Shown here piece by piece: positions 17,476 through 27,078 of a stretch of DNA of 64,000 nt; the first letter of the stretch is position 1, and each line of letters starts with the position of its first letter. The notes beneath the pieces were generated by a model. It did no database searches. It worked only from the letters and a program-made list of their open reading frames with translations, and was not told the DNA's origin. The position numbers and the translations under genes are program-made. This stretch comes from Hyphococcus sp. (GTDB lineage: Bacteria; Pseudomonadota; Alphaproteobacteria; Caulobacterales; Parvularculaceae), in NCBI GenBank assembly GCA_028281665.1, contig JANQJK010000016.1:372001-436000 (forward strand), given 5' to 3'.

Positions 17476-18220
17476 AGGCTGCCGTTCTCCCATTACGTAT
17501 TTCTCCGTCGTGTTGCGCGTTTTATGATCGCGCTGTGCTTCTCGAATACGTAGTATGGTGGCGAGTAATTTTCGTCACAGAACTAGCCATTGCATCCCCA
17601 TGATTGCCTGATAAATTTCTTACTTTTTTAGAGCGCAGTTTAAAAAAACTGAATGATCCCAGTATATTTCTTGTTCTTTCGTGGCCCACCAACCGTAGTG
17701 CGCGTGCTTTGAGCGTGATGCGCGTATTGGGGTTGACAAATGAAGAGTACATTTTTTGCACTTTAAATCGGTGAGAGCCATTTGCGCTATCGTATCGGGT
17801 TTCCGATAGTGGTTTGGGTTTGTCGCTAGCAATCGTTCCATCGACTGCTTAAGCTGCAGGCGCGATCAAAGATGGGTATTCCCATGTTACAATAGGTCGT
17901 TAGCAATCGAAATCTGTCCGGCTCTAACCTTGTAGGCCTTTACTTCATATAATTTCGGGAATCTTTGAGGCGCCGCGTTTCGCGCGGCGGACAGCGGCGG
18001 GGCGTGTATGGCGCGTTAGTCGAACAGCGCGAAAGTTTTGAGCCTGCCTTGGGGGGTGAAGGAGGCAATATTATTGATGTTCATTTTTTTTCCGCGTGCA
18101 AGGCGCCAGATGAAATATCAAACTCGCATCATTCTTTTAAGGAAGCGCTAAATCAGGCGCGCTTTCCATCATCAAGCAGTTTGAGACCATCGAGCGCATT
18201 CATCTGTGACGGCGCGTTGG
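17476..18220. other. Gene-poor stretch with a dispersed repeat and a GC hairpin
   Basis: No convincing gene. It contains the first copy of a 45-bp repeat (17647-17691) and a GC-rich hairpin near 17973-17991 (CGCCGC and GCGGCG arms) without a T run. A minus-strand 22-codon frame (18084 to 18016, MNINNIASFTPQGRLKTFAL) follows a purine-rich stretch just downstream of the PepSY gene, but cannot be supported further. Confidence 0.4.
17647..17691 (+). repeat. 45-bp dispersed repeat, copy 1
   Basis: It begins AACTGAATGATCCCAGT and ends TTCTTTCGTGGCCCACCA. It matches 22835-22879 at 41 of 45 positions in the same orientation. The two copies bracket the 5.2-kb metal-uptake segment. On the minus strand both copies encode WWATKEQE in one frame and VGHERTRN in another, which hints at a shared former coding origin. 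Confidence 0.75.
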
Positions 18221-19696
18221 TCACGGTTTTCGCCTTCGCCGCAGATCGAGCGTCAGGCCGATGCCTGCCATGAAGATGAGACAAAAGACGACGGCAAAGG
18301 ACACGATGATGTTCTGCGCCTCGCGCCCGAGAGGGTGGAGGAAATTCCATTTGTGGAGATAGGAAAAACTCCATTGTTCCGCTTTCGCATGGTCCGGCGT
18401 GCGGTCGGCGAGCACGCCGCTTGTCGTATCGACGAAAATTGTCGCGTTGATGGGGGCGCCATAGTCGAGTCGCCAGACCGGCAAGCGCTTGTTGCGGAAA
18501 TCATAGTCCGGCCCGAACCGCGTGACAAGTTCGGCGTTTTGGATCGCCTCGCGCGAGACGCCGGTGAAGCGCTCGCCCAGTTGCAATGCGATCTCCCGGT
18601 CGCCGTCCTCAAACAGCGCGCCCGTCGATGCGTCGATATAGAGCGCCGGGCCGGTCCGCTCGACGCCGTCAAAGCGGGCGTTGCGAATTTCAGACGGGGT
18701 TTCGGGACCGCCGCGGCGGGGGGGCGCAATCCCCAGGCGATAAAGTAGGCGCCCGTCGGCGTCCTCGATGATGGAAACGGTCGATACATCGAGCCCGACG
18801 CTCAAATCAGTCCACTGATCATGTATCGGGAATGTGACGCCTTCAAGGGAGACCGGCGGCGAAAGCGTAAGGTTCTTTACCGGCGGCGTTGCCGCATGCT
18901 GAATGAGGTGAAAAAGCCCGCTCGATGTGAACATCAAAAGTGGCAGCGCCGCCGCGTAACCGGCGATGCGATGCCATCCGCGTATGCCGGGCGCTCGCGC
19001 CTTACGGCGAATGAGAACGATCATTGCGCCGCCGGTGACCGCCAGCGCCAGGAGCGATCCGACGAACAGCGCCACCAGGATGACCCGGGCCCACTCCGCC
19101 TCTTTCGGAAACCAGCTCCAGGTGTGAAACCAGCGAAAGCCGGTTTGCAGAACGGATTTGAAATTATTGTCGAGACCTGCCGCCGCGTTGGTTTCCGTAT
19201 AGATATAGATGGAAAGATTGTCCTTCCGGTCAAAGGTCACTTTATAGACCGGCAGGAGGCGATTGACCGGCGGATAGTTCGGGGTGAAATCGTCGATCCA
19301 TTCGACGGTGCGGACGGGCGCCTCCGCCCGCGTGTAATGGCGCGCCAGAAAAACCGCATGAGCCGCGTCATGGTTTATAAGCTCCGCGCCGTCATGGAGG
19401 CGGAAATAGCGCCGCGGCGCTTGCGGGTCTTCCGTCACCTGAAGGAGGCTTTCATTATCGCCGGGCACGATGCGAATGGCGGCGGCTTCAGCGATCCCCG
19501 CCCCCGCCAGGGTTTCATTGATCGGCCGGACGCCCGTCAGATCGACGGGATGGGACGGCGGAAAAAACACCGCCTGTTGAGGCCCCCAGGTCGTTATGAT
19601 CGGATGCAGGAGGCCCGAGCCGCCCCAGAGCAACAGCCCGATCCCGCCGAATATGGCGAGGAGGCGGTGCAGTTTTATCGACAGAATGCGCATCAT
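18221..19696 (-). CDS. PepSY-associated transmembrane protein
   Basis: A 491-residue inner-membrane protein of the PepSY-TM family. An N-terminal helix (about 9-32, LHRLLAIFGGIGLLLWGGSG) is followed by a periplasmic PepSY-like part, a helix near 215-240 (VILVALFVGSLLALAVTGGA), another near 258-280, a second PepSY-like region (VWRLDYGAPINATIFVDTTSG) and a last helix near 460-485. Such proteins accompany TonB receptors and are proposed to reduce or release metal-siderophore complexes at the inner membrane. It follows the TonB receptor by 26 bp in one operon, supporting a role in iron or copper uptake. Start ATG 19696; ATG 19693 is equally possible. Confidence 0.85.
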   Translation of the reverse strand: MMRILSIKLHRLLAIFGGIGLLLWGGSGLLHPIITTWGPQQAVFFPPSHPVDLTGVRPINETLAGAGIAEAAAIRIVPGDNESLLQVTEDPQAPRRYFRLHDGAELINHDAAHAVFLARHYTRAEAPVRTVEWIDDFTPNYPPVNRLLPVYKVTFDRKDNLSIYIYTETNAAAGLDNNFKSVLQTGFRWFHTWSWFPKEAEWARVILVALFVGSLLALAVTGGAMIVLIRRKARAPGIRGWHRIAGYAAALPLLMFTSSGLFHLIQHAATPPVKNLTLSPPVSLEGVTFPIHDQWTDLSVGLDVSTVSIIEDADGRLLYRLGIAPPRRGGPETPSEIRNARFDGVERTGPALYIDASTGALFEDGDREIALQLGERFTGVSREAIQNAELVTRFGPDYDFRNKRLPVWRLDYGAPINATIFVDTTSGVLADRTPDHAKAEQWSFSYLHKWNFLHPLGREAQNIIVSFAVVFCLIFMAGIGLTLDLRRRRKP

Positions 19697-19722
19697 TTCT
19701 ATCCGTTTACGGAAGGGTTTCG

Positions 19723-21885
19723 TTAAAACGCGACGGAAAGGCCGCCGAAGACGGCGCGGCCTTGTCCCGGCGTGAAGACCCGGGCGCCTTCAAGGGACTG
19801 GTCGGCGACGGTCGAGACGTTGGAGATGTAGACCTCGTCGGCGAGGTTCTCCGCAGAGACGAACAGGCGCGCATTGTCGGTGATGTCATAGCCCGCCGTG
19901 ACGCCGATGAGTTCGTAGTCCGGAACCTGGACCGTGTTGGCAAAGTCAGCGAACGGCCCTTCCGGCACCCAGCGGAGATTGACGGCGGCGTACCAGCGGC
20001 CTTTTTCAAGGCGCAGTTCGGAGACGTAAATCTGCTCTGGAACGCCCGCGAGGCGGTTGCCGTCGAAGGCGAAGGCCTGGCCGTTGAGGTCGCGCGGGTC
20101 GCTCGTGAAGAAGAAGTCGTTATAGGTATAGATATTGCGCCAGATCAGTTCCGCGCCCTTTTCTTCAAGAGCCGGCGGGGTCAAAAAGAGATCGACGCCA
20201 AGTTCGATCCCCTGATGGACCGTTTCATCGGCGTTGAAGGTGGCGGAGATGAAGCCGCCGAAGCTTGGCTGCGCCAGATCGATAAACTCATTCTCGATCC
20301 AACTGCGGTAGATCGAAAAGTCCCAGGCGATCCAGTCGCGTTGGCCGCGCGTTCCGGCCTCGACGGTCCAGGTGTCTTGTGCGGCGAGCGGCGTGAAGTC
20401 GAGCACGCCGCCGGCTGTAAGGTCTGATATCCCCGCCGGCTCGAAACCGCGATTAACGTTGGCAAAAAGCTGGGCGTTGTCGTCAACGTCCCAGAGCAGA
20501 CCGAAACGCGGGTTTATCTGTGATTCAGAGACGTCGCCGTCAACGGCGTTAAAGACGTTGTCGCTGTCGCGAAGGGTGTTGAGATACTGAACGCCGACAA
20601 TGGCGGTCAGTTCATCCGTAAGGGATATATCGGCCTGTCCGTAGACCAGGATATTACGGGCGTCCTGATCGCTGCGGTTTCTCAAGGCGCCGCGTTCGCC
20701 GGCATTGTTTTCGAACCGGCGGGCGTCATTGTCGGATGCGGCGACCTCCGCGCCGAAAACCCAATCAACATTCAGACCGGCAAGTTTGTTGTCGCCGGCG
20801 AGGCGCAGGAAGCCGCCAACCTCATGCTCTGCCTGCGCAATGACGCCCGCGAAACGCGTGATCGCGTGATCGAGATCGCGAAGCGCGTACCAGGCGCCGG
20901 CCTCCAGCGTCACCGCGTCGAGGGGAACCACTGTCTTGTTGGCGATGCGGAAGACATCCAAGTTACGGTCCCAGTCGTCCGCTTCCGGGCCCGGGTCGAG
21001 CACTGTGACAGGGCCGCCCGGAAAGAAGGGGCCGATCGTTACGGAACGGCCCGCCGCCGTCGGATTGGCGAGGGCGTCATCGAGGGCGAGGCTCCCCGCC
21101 AGTTCGAAATTGTCGCTGAGCACGGTCAAATACACACGCGTCTCGACGCCGTTGTCGAACTTGCGGCCGACATTGGAATGTCCGTAGACGCTGCGCACGT
21201 CGGAATGGTCGCGATAGCCGTCCGAGCGCAGGCCCGTTACGCCGCCATAAAAGTCCCATTTGTCTCTGGCATGGGCCACGCTGGCGCTTGCGCGCGCCGT
21301 TGCAAAACTTCCGCCCTCGGCGCGAAACGTGAAGGCGTCGTCACGCGTGCGGCCCGTGGGCGTGACGATATTGATCGCTCCCCCGAGGGACGCCGCGCCG
21401 TAGCGCAAACCGTTTGCGCCCTTGAACACTTCAATATAATCAATCGTCAGGGGGTCGATTTCCTGAAACTCGGTGCTGCCGCTCGCCCGGGAGATCGGCA
21501 CGCCGTCCCGGCGGACGCTGATCCCACGCCGTTCGAAACTGGAGTTAAGGCCTGATCCCCGGATGGAGATGCGGGTTTCGCGCTGCGCCGACGTGTCGGC
21601 GAAGACCCCGGGAGTAAAGACAAGGGTGTCGCCGATGCTCTGAGCGAAATCGTCGAGAAAAACGTCCGCCTCCACCAGCCCGACGCCGCCGGGTACGCGT
21701 TCCAGTATGTCGCGCGCCTCCGCCGCGCCTGGCGCGGTTAATGAGGTTCGCTCTCCGATAACGGTGATTTCATCAAGGGGGGTTGTCTGGCCGACTCCTT
21801 GAGCAAAGGCGCCAGCAGAAGGCAGGTAGACGATAGCGGCGCCTGCAAGAAGACGGGCCGCCAATGAAGCGGGTTTGGCAAACAT
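19723..21885 (-). CDS. TonB-dependent siderophore/metal receptor
   Basis: A 720-residue receptor with a signal peptide (about 1-28, ending AFAQG), a TonB-box-like DEITVIG, a plug domain (RETRISIRGSGLNSSFERRG, then VFKGANGLRYGAASLGGAIN) and a beta-barrel ending GGLSVAF with terminal Phe. It resembles FecA/ferric-dicitrate-like and copper-associated receptors more than the large receptor at 6376. It lies between the DUF2946 gene and the PepSY gene, a combination seen for iron and copper acquisition. The exact metal complex cannot be named from sequence. Confidence 0.9.
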   Translation of the reverse strand: MFAKPASLAARLLAGAAIVYLPSAGAFAQGVGQTTPLDEITVIGERTSLTAPGAAEARDILERVPGGVGLVEADVFLDDFAQSIGDTLVFTPGVFADTSAQRETRISIRGSGLNSSFERRGISVRRDGVPISRASGSTEFQEIDPLTIDYIEVFKGANGLRYGAASLGGAINIVTPTGRTRDDAFTFRAEGGSFATARASASVAHARDKWDFYGGVTGLRSDGYRDHSDVRSVYGHSNVGRKFDNGVETRVYLTVLSDNFELAGSLALDDALANPTAAGRSVTIGPFFPGGPVTVLDPGPEADDWDRNLDVFRIANKTVVPLDAVTLEAGAWYALRDLDHAITRFAGVIAQAEHEVGGFLRLAGDNKLAGLNVDWVFGAEVAASDNDARRFENNAGERGALRNRSDQDARNILVYGQADISLTDELTAIVGVQYLNTLRDSDNVFNAVDGDVSESQINPRFGLLWDVDDNAQLFANVNRGFEPAGISDLTAGGVLDFTPLAAQDTWTVEAGTRGQRDWIAWDFSIYRSWIENEFIDLAQPSFGGFISATFNADETVHQGIELGVDLFLTPPALEEKGAELIWRNIYTYNDFFFTSDPRDLNGQAFAFDGNRLAGVPEQIYVSELRLEKGRWYAAVNLRWVPEGPFADFANTVQVPDYELIGVTAGYDITDNARLFVSAENLADEVYISNVSTVADQSLEGARVFTPGQGRAVFGGLSVAF

Positions 21886-21968
21886 GGAAATGGATCTCTC
21901 TCAAGGTCGCGCATGCACAGACACAGTGGTCTGGCGCGCAGTTAAAACGTCAAAGGCGATGAAGCGAT

Positions 21969-22385
21969 TTAAAGAGAGACTGAGGGGGGCGCGCGCAGGC
22001 CGAGCGGGGGGCCTTGCGGGCGGTAAACGAAGGCTGTTTCAAAGCGCGGGGGTGTTGTGTCGTAGCGCTCAAAAACAATGCGCGGCGCTGGCTGCTGTTC
22101 CGGCAGAGGAACGCCGTGGACAAGAACACAGAGGGGACAGTGCGAATTGCCGCGGTCGTCGTCCCGCTGCTGGTCGCCGAAAAGTTCTGACAGAAATGTC
22201 TCAGCTTCTGCGCGCGCATCCGCTGACAACGCGCCTGACGGCGCGCAGAAGAAGTTGGCGACGTCAAAGCCGGGTGTGGACGCGAGCGCAGCGGGCGCGA
22301 TCAATTGCGTGACAAGCGCAAGCACCGCAAGAGCGCGGCCCATAAACCGGAATGGGTTTTTGCGTCTGTTCAATCCAGCCTCCAA
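21969..22385 (-). CDS. DUF2946-family secreted protein
   Basis: A 138-residue protein with a signal anchor (about 15-36, MGRALAVLALVTQLIAPAALAS) and the family's Cys motif HCPLCVLVHGVPLP near residues 82-95, a plausible metal-binding CxxC site. DUF2946 proteins commonly neighbour TonB receptors and copper-handling genes. It is the first gene of the operon, 83 bp before the receptor start. ATG 22343 (MGRAL) is an alternative start that gives a more typical signal peptide length. Confidence 0.75.
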   Translation of the reverse strand: MEAGLNRRKNPFRFMGRALAVLALVTQLIAPAALASTPGFDVANFFCAPSGALSADARAEAETFLSELFGDQQRDDDRGNSHCPLCVLVHGVPLPEQQPAPRIVFERYDTTPPRFETAFVYRPQGPPLGLRAPPSVSL

Positions 22386-22481
22386 CTTCCGACATCCATC
22401 ATGGAGCAGCTGGGAGTGTCAACAGAATGAGTTGTCGCAACGGGCGCATGGCCGTTCAGTAAGGTGATGACAGTTAAGCGT

Positions 22482-22616
22482 TCAAGCGGACGCAATAAAT
22501 GCGTTGGCGAGATGGAATGTTGCGCCGGCGGCGATGTAGGCGAGGGCGATGAGGTAGAAAAATGCAAATGACGTCCACGCCCAGGAGTTTGTCTCTCTGC
22601 GGATGGTCGCCAGCAT
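22482..22616 (-). pseudogene. feoB: feoB 3' remnant
   Basis: The minus strand encodes MLATIRRETNSWAWTSFAFF, then YLIALAYIAAG..., and stops after 44 codons. The pattern (T)xRRExxSWxWxxFxxxYxxxLAY is the C-terminal end of FeoB, the ferrous iron transporter. Upstream codons soon meet stops and nothing else of the roughly 600-800 residue protein or of feoA is present. It sits just upstream of the DUF2946-receptor operon on the same strand, so an iron locus was probably cut away here. Confidence 0.65.
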
Positions 22617-23033
22617 TCTTGAGCGGAGGATTCGTAACGATCAGCTCTCTCAATTTATGCTGACAGACGTACATGCGCATTGCGCGTGTTCTATTCGCGT
22701 TGCGCGTTTTCCCTGCCGTACTACGGACGCTTTCCTCGTCCTGCGCGGGTTGTGTTTTCTGGCCGACTTAGGGGATTAGAAATGGTCTGTTTTCCACGCC
22801 GCATTCCCTTCTTCTTAATTGAACAATCCAAAATAACTGAATGATTCCAGTGCGTTTCTTGTTCTTTCGTGGCCCACCACAATAGCAACCAGGGCAAATG
22901 GACGGCGTTTTTTGGGATGTCCGGTCGGCTTTCCCTGGAGGCGCTCATCGCCGCTTTTCGTATGCTTCGTTCCGGCATAGACAAGGCGCTGCGGATGAAG
23001 CGACCGGAAACGATGCAAGGGTGAGCCCCGCGC
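22617..23033. other. Gene-poor junction with dispersed repeat and a possible gene tail
   Basis: It holds the second 45-bp repeat (22835-22879). From about 22900 a plus-strand frame reads MSGRLSLEALIAAFRMLRSG then DKALRMKRPETMQG and stops near 23024, ten bases before the next gene; this could be the 3' end of a lost gene, but no family is recognised. No promoter was identified. Confidence 0.35.
22835..22879 (+). repeat. 45-bp dispersed repeat, copy 2
   Basis: It matches 17647-17691 with four mismatches (one C/T and three in a four-base patch) in direct orientation. With copy 1 it encloses the PepSY, TonB receptor, DUF2946 and feoB-remnant block. Confidence 0.75.
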
Positions 23034-23978
23034 ATGGCGGAAAAATCGACCATGATTACTGCCCGTCTTGTTGAAACAATAGAGGTCGCCAATGTCCTTG
23101 GTGAGGGGGTTCTCTGGCGGGCGTCGGATGAAACGCTTTGGTGGACGGACATTCAGGCGCGCCGTCTTTACCGGATGGGCTGGCCGAACAAGGACATCTC
23201 GATATTCGAGACGCCGGAGCGGCTCGGTTCTTTTGGGTTCGTCGCCGCGCGCGATGATTTGCTGATAGCGGCCTTTGAATCGGGTTTCGCGCTTTTCCAT
23301 CCTGAAAGTGCGGCAATCCACTGGCTTGCGCGCCCGCCGGAGCTTGGCGACGGCGTGCGGCTGAATGACGGGCGCGTCGATCCTTTTGGCCGGTTCTGGG
23401 CAGGGTCGATGGTGGAACGCACGCTTGCCGACAACGAAAAGCCGGACGGTCGCCTCTACATGCTGGACGAGAACGGCAGGGCGCACGCGCGCGCGTCCGG
23501 CGTTCATATTGCAAATGGCTTGTGCTGGTCGCCGGCCGGCGACCGGATCTATTTTTCCGATTCCATGCGCAACAAAATACAGTCAGCGCCATTTGACGAG
23601 GCGGGCGCCGGCGATATCGCGTTCACGCCGTTCGCCAGGACGGAGGACGGGTCGCCGGACGGCGCCGTCACCGATCGTGACGGACGCTACTGGTCGGCCC
23701 TGTGGGGCGGAGCGCGCGTCGCATGTTTTTCTCCTGCCGGTGATGAGGTGTTCTCGCTTCCGATAGACGCGCCCCAACCCACATGCCTCGCCTTTGGCGG
23801 TGCGAATGGCGACCTCCTGTTTGTCACCAGCGCCCGCGATGACATGAGTGAGGCCGCGCTTGCGGCGTCGCCAAACTCGGGCGCCGTCTTCGTTTTTGAA
23901 ACAAATGTTTCCGGCGCGCCCCCTGCGCGCGCCAGGCTCTCGCCAGCGCTGATGAAGGCCGCCGGTTTCGCCGAATAG
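23034..23978 (+). CDS. SMP-30/gluconolactonase-family lactonase
   Basis: A 314-residue six-bladed propeller enzyme of the SMP-30/gluconolactonase/LRE family, which hydrolyses sugar lactones or related esters using one divalent metal. The metal ligands expected for the family are visible: Glu in LGEGVLW (about residue 24), Asn in ANGLCWSP (about 160) and Asp in SPDGAV (about 210), with RLNDG as the substrate-side motif (about 110). It has no signal peptide, so it acts in the cytoplasm. There is no sugar operon around it, so the substrate is open. ATG 23034 has AGGGTGAG upstream; ATG 23052 is a possible alternative. Confidence 0.88.
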   Translation: MAEKSTMITARLVETIEVANVLGEGVLWRASDETLWWTDIQARRLYRMGWPNKDISIFETPERLGSFGFVAARDDLLIAAFESGFALFHPESAAIHWLARPPELGDGVRLNDGRVDPFGRFWAGSMVERTLADNEKPDGRLYMLDENGRAHARASGVHIANGLCWSPAGDRIYFSDSMRNKIQSAPFDEAGAGDIAFTPFARTEDGSPDGAVTDRDGRYWSALWGGARVACFSPAGDEVFSLPIDAPQPTCLAFGGANGDLLFVTSARDDMSEAALAASPNSGAVFVFETNVSGAPPARARLSPALMKAAGFAE

Positions 23979-24078
23979 GGGCGACGGTGCGCGCGGAGCA
24001 TCAATTCTGTGTTACCGATGACTGGACGTTGGGTCGCTTCATCCCCATTGAGAGAATGTCGGAACGCTGGAGCAAGTA

Positions 24079-24549
24079 ATGAGCGATGAAAAAAAGTACG
24101 AGAAGACTGATGCGGCTCTCGCCGGGCTGACGCCGGAACAGTTTCGCGTCACACAGGAAGACGGCACGGAAGCGCCCTTTACGGGCGAATACACCGACAA
24201 CAAAAGGCGCGGCATTTATGTCGACGTTGTGACCGGTGAGCCGTTGTTCGCATCGGCCGATAAGTACGATTCAGGCTGCGGCTGGCCGAGCTTTACGCGG
24301 CCGATCAATGACGCCCATATTTTCGAAAAGTTCGACGACAGTCACGGCATGCGCCGCGTGGAAGTCCGTTCGAGCGGCGGCGACAGTCATCTTGGCCACG
24401 TCTTTGAAGACGGGCCGAAGGATGCGACTGGGTTGCGCTATTGCATAAACTCCGCATCGCTGCGTTTTATTCCGGTGGAGGACATGGAACGGGAGGGATA
24501 TGGAGACCTCTTGTCCCTCGTTGATCGGAAAGAAGAGGAGGCGTCATGA
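24079..24549 (+). CDS. msrB: Peptide-methionine (R)-S-oxide reductase
   Basis: A 156-residue MsrB that repairs the R-sulfoxide of methionine in oxidised proteins. The catalytic Cys is in [11 protein letters not shown] and the likely resolving Cys in [18 protein letters not shown] is also conserved. The two CxxC pairs that hold structural zinc in many MsrB proteins are absent (DVVTGEPLF and GGDSHLGH stand in their place), so this is the zinc-free type. It overlaps msrA by four bases (ATGA), so the two are translationally coupled. Confidence 0.95.
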   Translation: MSDEKKYEKTDAALAGLTPEQFRVTQEDGTEAPFTGEYTDNKRRGIYVDVVTGEPLFASADKYDSGCGWPSFTRPINDAHIFEKFDDSHGMRRVEVRSSGGDSHLGHVFEDGPKDATGLRYCINSASLRFIPVEDMEREGYGDLLSLVDRKEEEAS

Positions 24550-25052
24550 CGGGCGAAGGCATGGAACGCGCTGTTCTCGCCGGCGGCTGCTTCTGGGGCA
24601 TGCAGGATCTGGTCCGGAAGCTGCCCGGCGTGTCGGCGACGCGGGTCGGGTACACCGGCGGCGAGGTTGCGAACGCCACCTATCGCAATCACGAAGGTCA
24701 TGCGGAAGCCATCGAGATCATGTTCGATCCCGCCGTGATCTCATTCCGGGATCTGCTGGAGTTCTTTTTCCAGATCCATGACCCGACCACGCTGAACCGT
24801 CAGGGCAACGATATCGGGACGTCCTATCGGTCTGAAATCTTCTACGTCACCGACGCCCAGAAGGAGGTCGCGCTGGACACCATCGCCGACGTGAACGCCT
24901 CCGGCCTGTGGCCGGGCGAGGCTGTGACGGCGGTAACGCCTGTCAGCGAGTTCTGGGAGGCTGAACCCGAACATCAGGATTACCTGGAGCGGATTCCGAA
25001 CGGCTATACGTGTCACTTCCCGCGGCCTGACTGGAAGCTGCCGAAACGGTGA
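24546..25052 (+). CDS. msrA: Peptide-methionine (S)-S-oxide reductase
   Basis: A 168-residue MsrA. The catalytic motif GGCFWGMQ lies near residues 13-20, followed by [23 protein letters not shown], which holds the family's substrate-binding region (given here only as landmarks TRVGYTGG and NHEGHAE). The EPEHQDYL segment is also typical. It reduces the S-epimer of methionine sulfoxide and so complements msrB, with which it shares an ATGA overlap. No extra resolving-cysteine C-terminal extension is evident beyond YTCHFPRP. Confidence 0.95.
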   Translation: MTGEGMERAVLAGGCFWGMQDLVRKLPGVSATRVGYTGGEVANATYRNHEGHAEAIEIMFDPAVISFRDLLEFFFQIHDPTTLNRQGNDIGTSYRSEIFYVTDAQKEVALDTIADVNASGLWPGEAVTAVTPVSEFWEAEPEHQDYLERIPNGYTCHFPRPDWKLPKR

Positions 25053-25063
25053 GACGCGTCGGC

Positions 25064-25273
25064 CTAGCCGTCAGCGGTGGTCGCGTCGCCGCTTTCGCCG
25101 CCGGTCCACGATCCGATCATGTCCCCGCCCGCGGCAAGCACGCCGTCGATGGCGTTCACATACATTTCCGGCGCGCCGTATTTCGCGCCGGCGTACCACG
25201 CCGCCAGCGCGGCGACAGCCGGCAGCGCCGAGTTTTTCGGCAGCGCCATCAGCAATCTCAGAATCATGTTCAT
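25064..25273 (-). CDS. Small hypothetical protein (69 residues)
   Basis: The protein begins MNMILRLLMALPKNSALPAV and has one hydrophobic segment (about 4-28), then a Gly/Ala-rich tail with MYVNAIDGVLAAGGDMIGSW. AAGGGGC precedes the ATG at about nine bases, a good ribosome binding site. It converges with msrA, twelve bases from its stop. No family is recognised; a small membrane-associated protein is the likeliest reading. Confidence 0.55.
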   Translation of the reverse strand: MNMILRLLMALPKNSALPAVAALAAWYAGAKYGAPEMYVNAIDGVLAAGGDMIGSWTGGESGDATTADG

Positions 25274-25418
25274 CGGTCTTGCCCCTTGATACCCCAGTCA
25301 CCCGGCCCGGAGCCTAGCACGGAAAATCCGCGGTCCGCCAGCGGCGGTGCGAACCTCCTATTCTTCGGGGTGACGCGCCTTGCAGACTCGTCTAAAGGCT
25401 CGCCCATCAGGACATAAA

Positions 25419-26993
25419 ATGACGCTCGATCCTCACGCAGAAGTTCACGAACGCGCCCTGATTGTCGATTTCGGCAGCCAGGTCACGCAGCTTATCGCGC
25501 GCCGTCTGCGCGAAAGCGGGGTCTATTGCGAGATCCATCCGTTTAATCGCGTCAACGCGGCTTTTCTGGCGGAATACGCCCCCAGGGCCGTGATCCTCTC
25601 TGGAAGTCCGGCGAGCGCGAATATGTCCACATCGCCGCGGGCGGCGGACGAGATTTTTGAGCTGGGCGTGCCGATCCTCGGCATCTGTTATGGCGAACAG
25701 ACGATCTGCGCCCAGCTTGGGGGCGATGTGGAGCAATCGGACCACAAAGAGTTCGGCCGCGCGCATGTTGAAGTGGTCAAGGAGAGTCCGCTCTTTGAGG
25801 GCGTCTGGGATGTGGGCGGCAAATACCAAGTGTGGATGAGCCACGGCGACCGGGTCAACGCGATCCCTGAGGGCTTCGACGTGATCGCCAGATCCGGCGG
25901 CGCGCCCTTTGCGGCGATTGCCGACGAGACGCGCAGGATTTACGCCGTGCAGTTTCATCCCGAAGTCGTGCACACGCCGGACGGGGCGAAGCTTCTGGAG
26001 AATTTCACGAAACACATTGCCGGTCTGACGGGTGACTGGACCATGGCGGCCTTTCGGGAAGAGGCGGTTGCCGCGATACGCGAGCAAGTCGGATCCGCGC
26101 GCGTGATCTGCGGGCTCTCCGGAGGCGTTGACTCGTCGGTCGCAGCCGTCCTGATCCACGAAGCTATCGGCGAGCAATTGACGTGCGTCTTCGTCGATAC
26201 GGGGCTGATGCGTGCGAATGAAGGCGAAGAGGTCGTCGGCCTCTTTCGCGACAGCTACAACATTCCACTGATCCATGTTGAGGCGGAAGATCTTTTTCTC
26301 GGCAAACTCGAAGGCGTCGACGATCCAGAGAAAAAGCGCAAAATTATCGGCGCAACATTCATCGACGTTTTTGAGGCGGAAGCAGGAAAGATCGAAAACG
26401 CCGAATTCCTTGCCCAGGGCACGCTGTATCCGGACGTCATCGAGAGCGTCTCCTTTGACGGCGGACCATCCGTTACGATCAAGTCGCATCACAATGTCGG
26501 CGGCCTGCCGGAGCGCATGAACCTGAAACTTGTCGAACCCTTGCGCGAACTCTTCAAGGACGAAGTTCGCGCGCTTGGCCGCGAACTCGGTTTGCCCGAT
26601 CATTTCGTCGGGCGCCATCCTTTTCCGGGGCCGGGCCTTGCAATTCGCATTCCTGGCGCAGTGACCAAGGAAAAAGCCGACATATTGCGCAAGGCGGACG
26701 CGATTTATCTCGATGAGATTCGAAAAGCCGGGCTTTATGATGAGATATGGCAGGCGTTCGCCGTCTTGCTCCCGGTACGGACGGTTGGCGTCATGGGGGA
26801 CGAGCGCACCTATGATCACGTGCTGGCGCTGCGAGCCGTTACCTCAACCGATGGTATGACGGCGGATTACTATCCGTTCCCTCACGAATTTCTCGGATCA
26901 TGCGCCACGCGCATCATCAACGAAGTCCGGGGCGTCAACCGTGTGGTCTATGATATTACGTCAAAGCCGCCCGGCACCATCGAGTGGGAATGA
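25419..26993 (+). CDS. guaA: GMP synthase (glutamine-hydrolysing)
   Basis: A 524-residue GMP synthase converting XMP to GMP with ATP and glutamine. The N-terminal glutaminase domain has the nucleophile in GICYGEQ (Cys about 84) and the His-Glu pair in QFHPEV. The ATP-pyrophosphatase domain has the P-loop [12 protein letters not shown], and the dimerisation domain has [14 protein letters not shown] and the conserved end [11 protein letters not shown] 25419 is chosen because homologues begin close to ALIVDFGSQ and AGGA precedes it; 25380 is an upstream in-frame start. A housekeeping gene. Its 3' end is a known integration site in other bacteria, but no element is attached here. Confidence 0.96.
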   Translation: MTLDPHAEVHERALIVDFGSQVTQLIARRLRESGVYCEIHPFNRVNAAFLAEYAPRAVILSGSPASANMSTSPRAADEIFELGVPILGICYGEQTICAQLGGDVEQSDHKEFGRAHVEVVKESPLFEGVWDVGGKYQVWMSHGDRVNAIPEGFDVIARSGGAPFAAIADETRRIYAVQFHPEVVHTPDGAKLLENFTKHIAGLTGDWTMAAFREEAVAAIREQVGSARVICGLSGGVDSSVAAVLIHEAIGEQLTCVFVDTGLMRANEGEEVVGLFRDSYNIPLIHVEAEDLFLGKLEGVDDPEKKRKIIGATFIDVFEAEAGKIENAEFLAQGTLYPDVIESVSFDGGPSVTIKSHHNVGGLPERMNLKLVEPLRELFKDEVRALGRELGLPDHFVGRHPFPGPGLAIRIPGAVTKEKADILRKADAIYLDEIRKAGLYDEIWQAFAVLLPVRTVGVMGDERTYDHVLALRAVTSTDGMTADYYPFPHEFLGSCATRIINEVRGVNRVVYDITSKPPGTIEWE

Positions 26994-27078
26994 TTCCGTC
27001 ATTTCGCGCTGGCTTTTCGCTTAGGGTGGGGGCGACTGCAAGGTCTTTGCGCCGTCCGATGGATCGAGGAGGCGAACG

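Noticed and set aside
25407-26819. A 470-codon minus-strand frame opposite guaA
   Set aside because: The plus strand carries all GMP synthase motifs; the antisense frame is a by-product of high GC.
26994-27078. Possible integration site at the guaA 3' end
   Set aside because: guaA is a known att site in other bacteria, but no integrase gene or repeated guaA tail is seen here.
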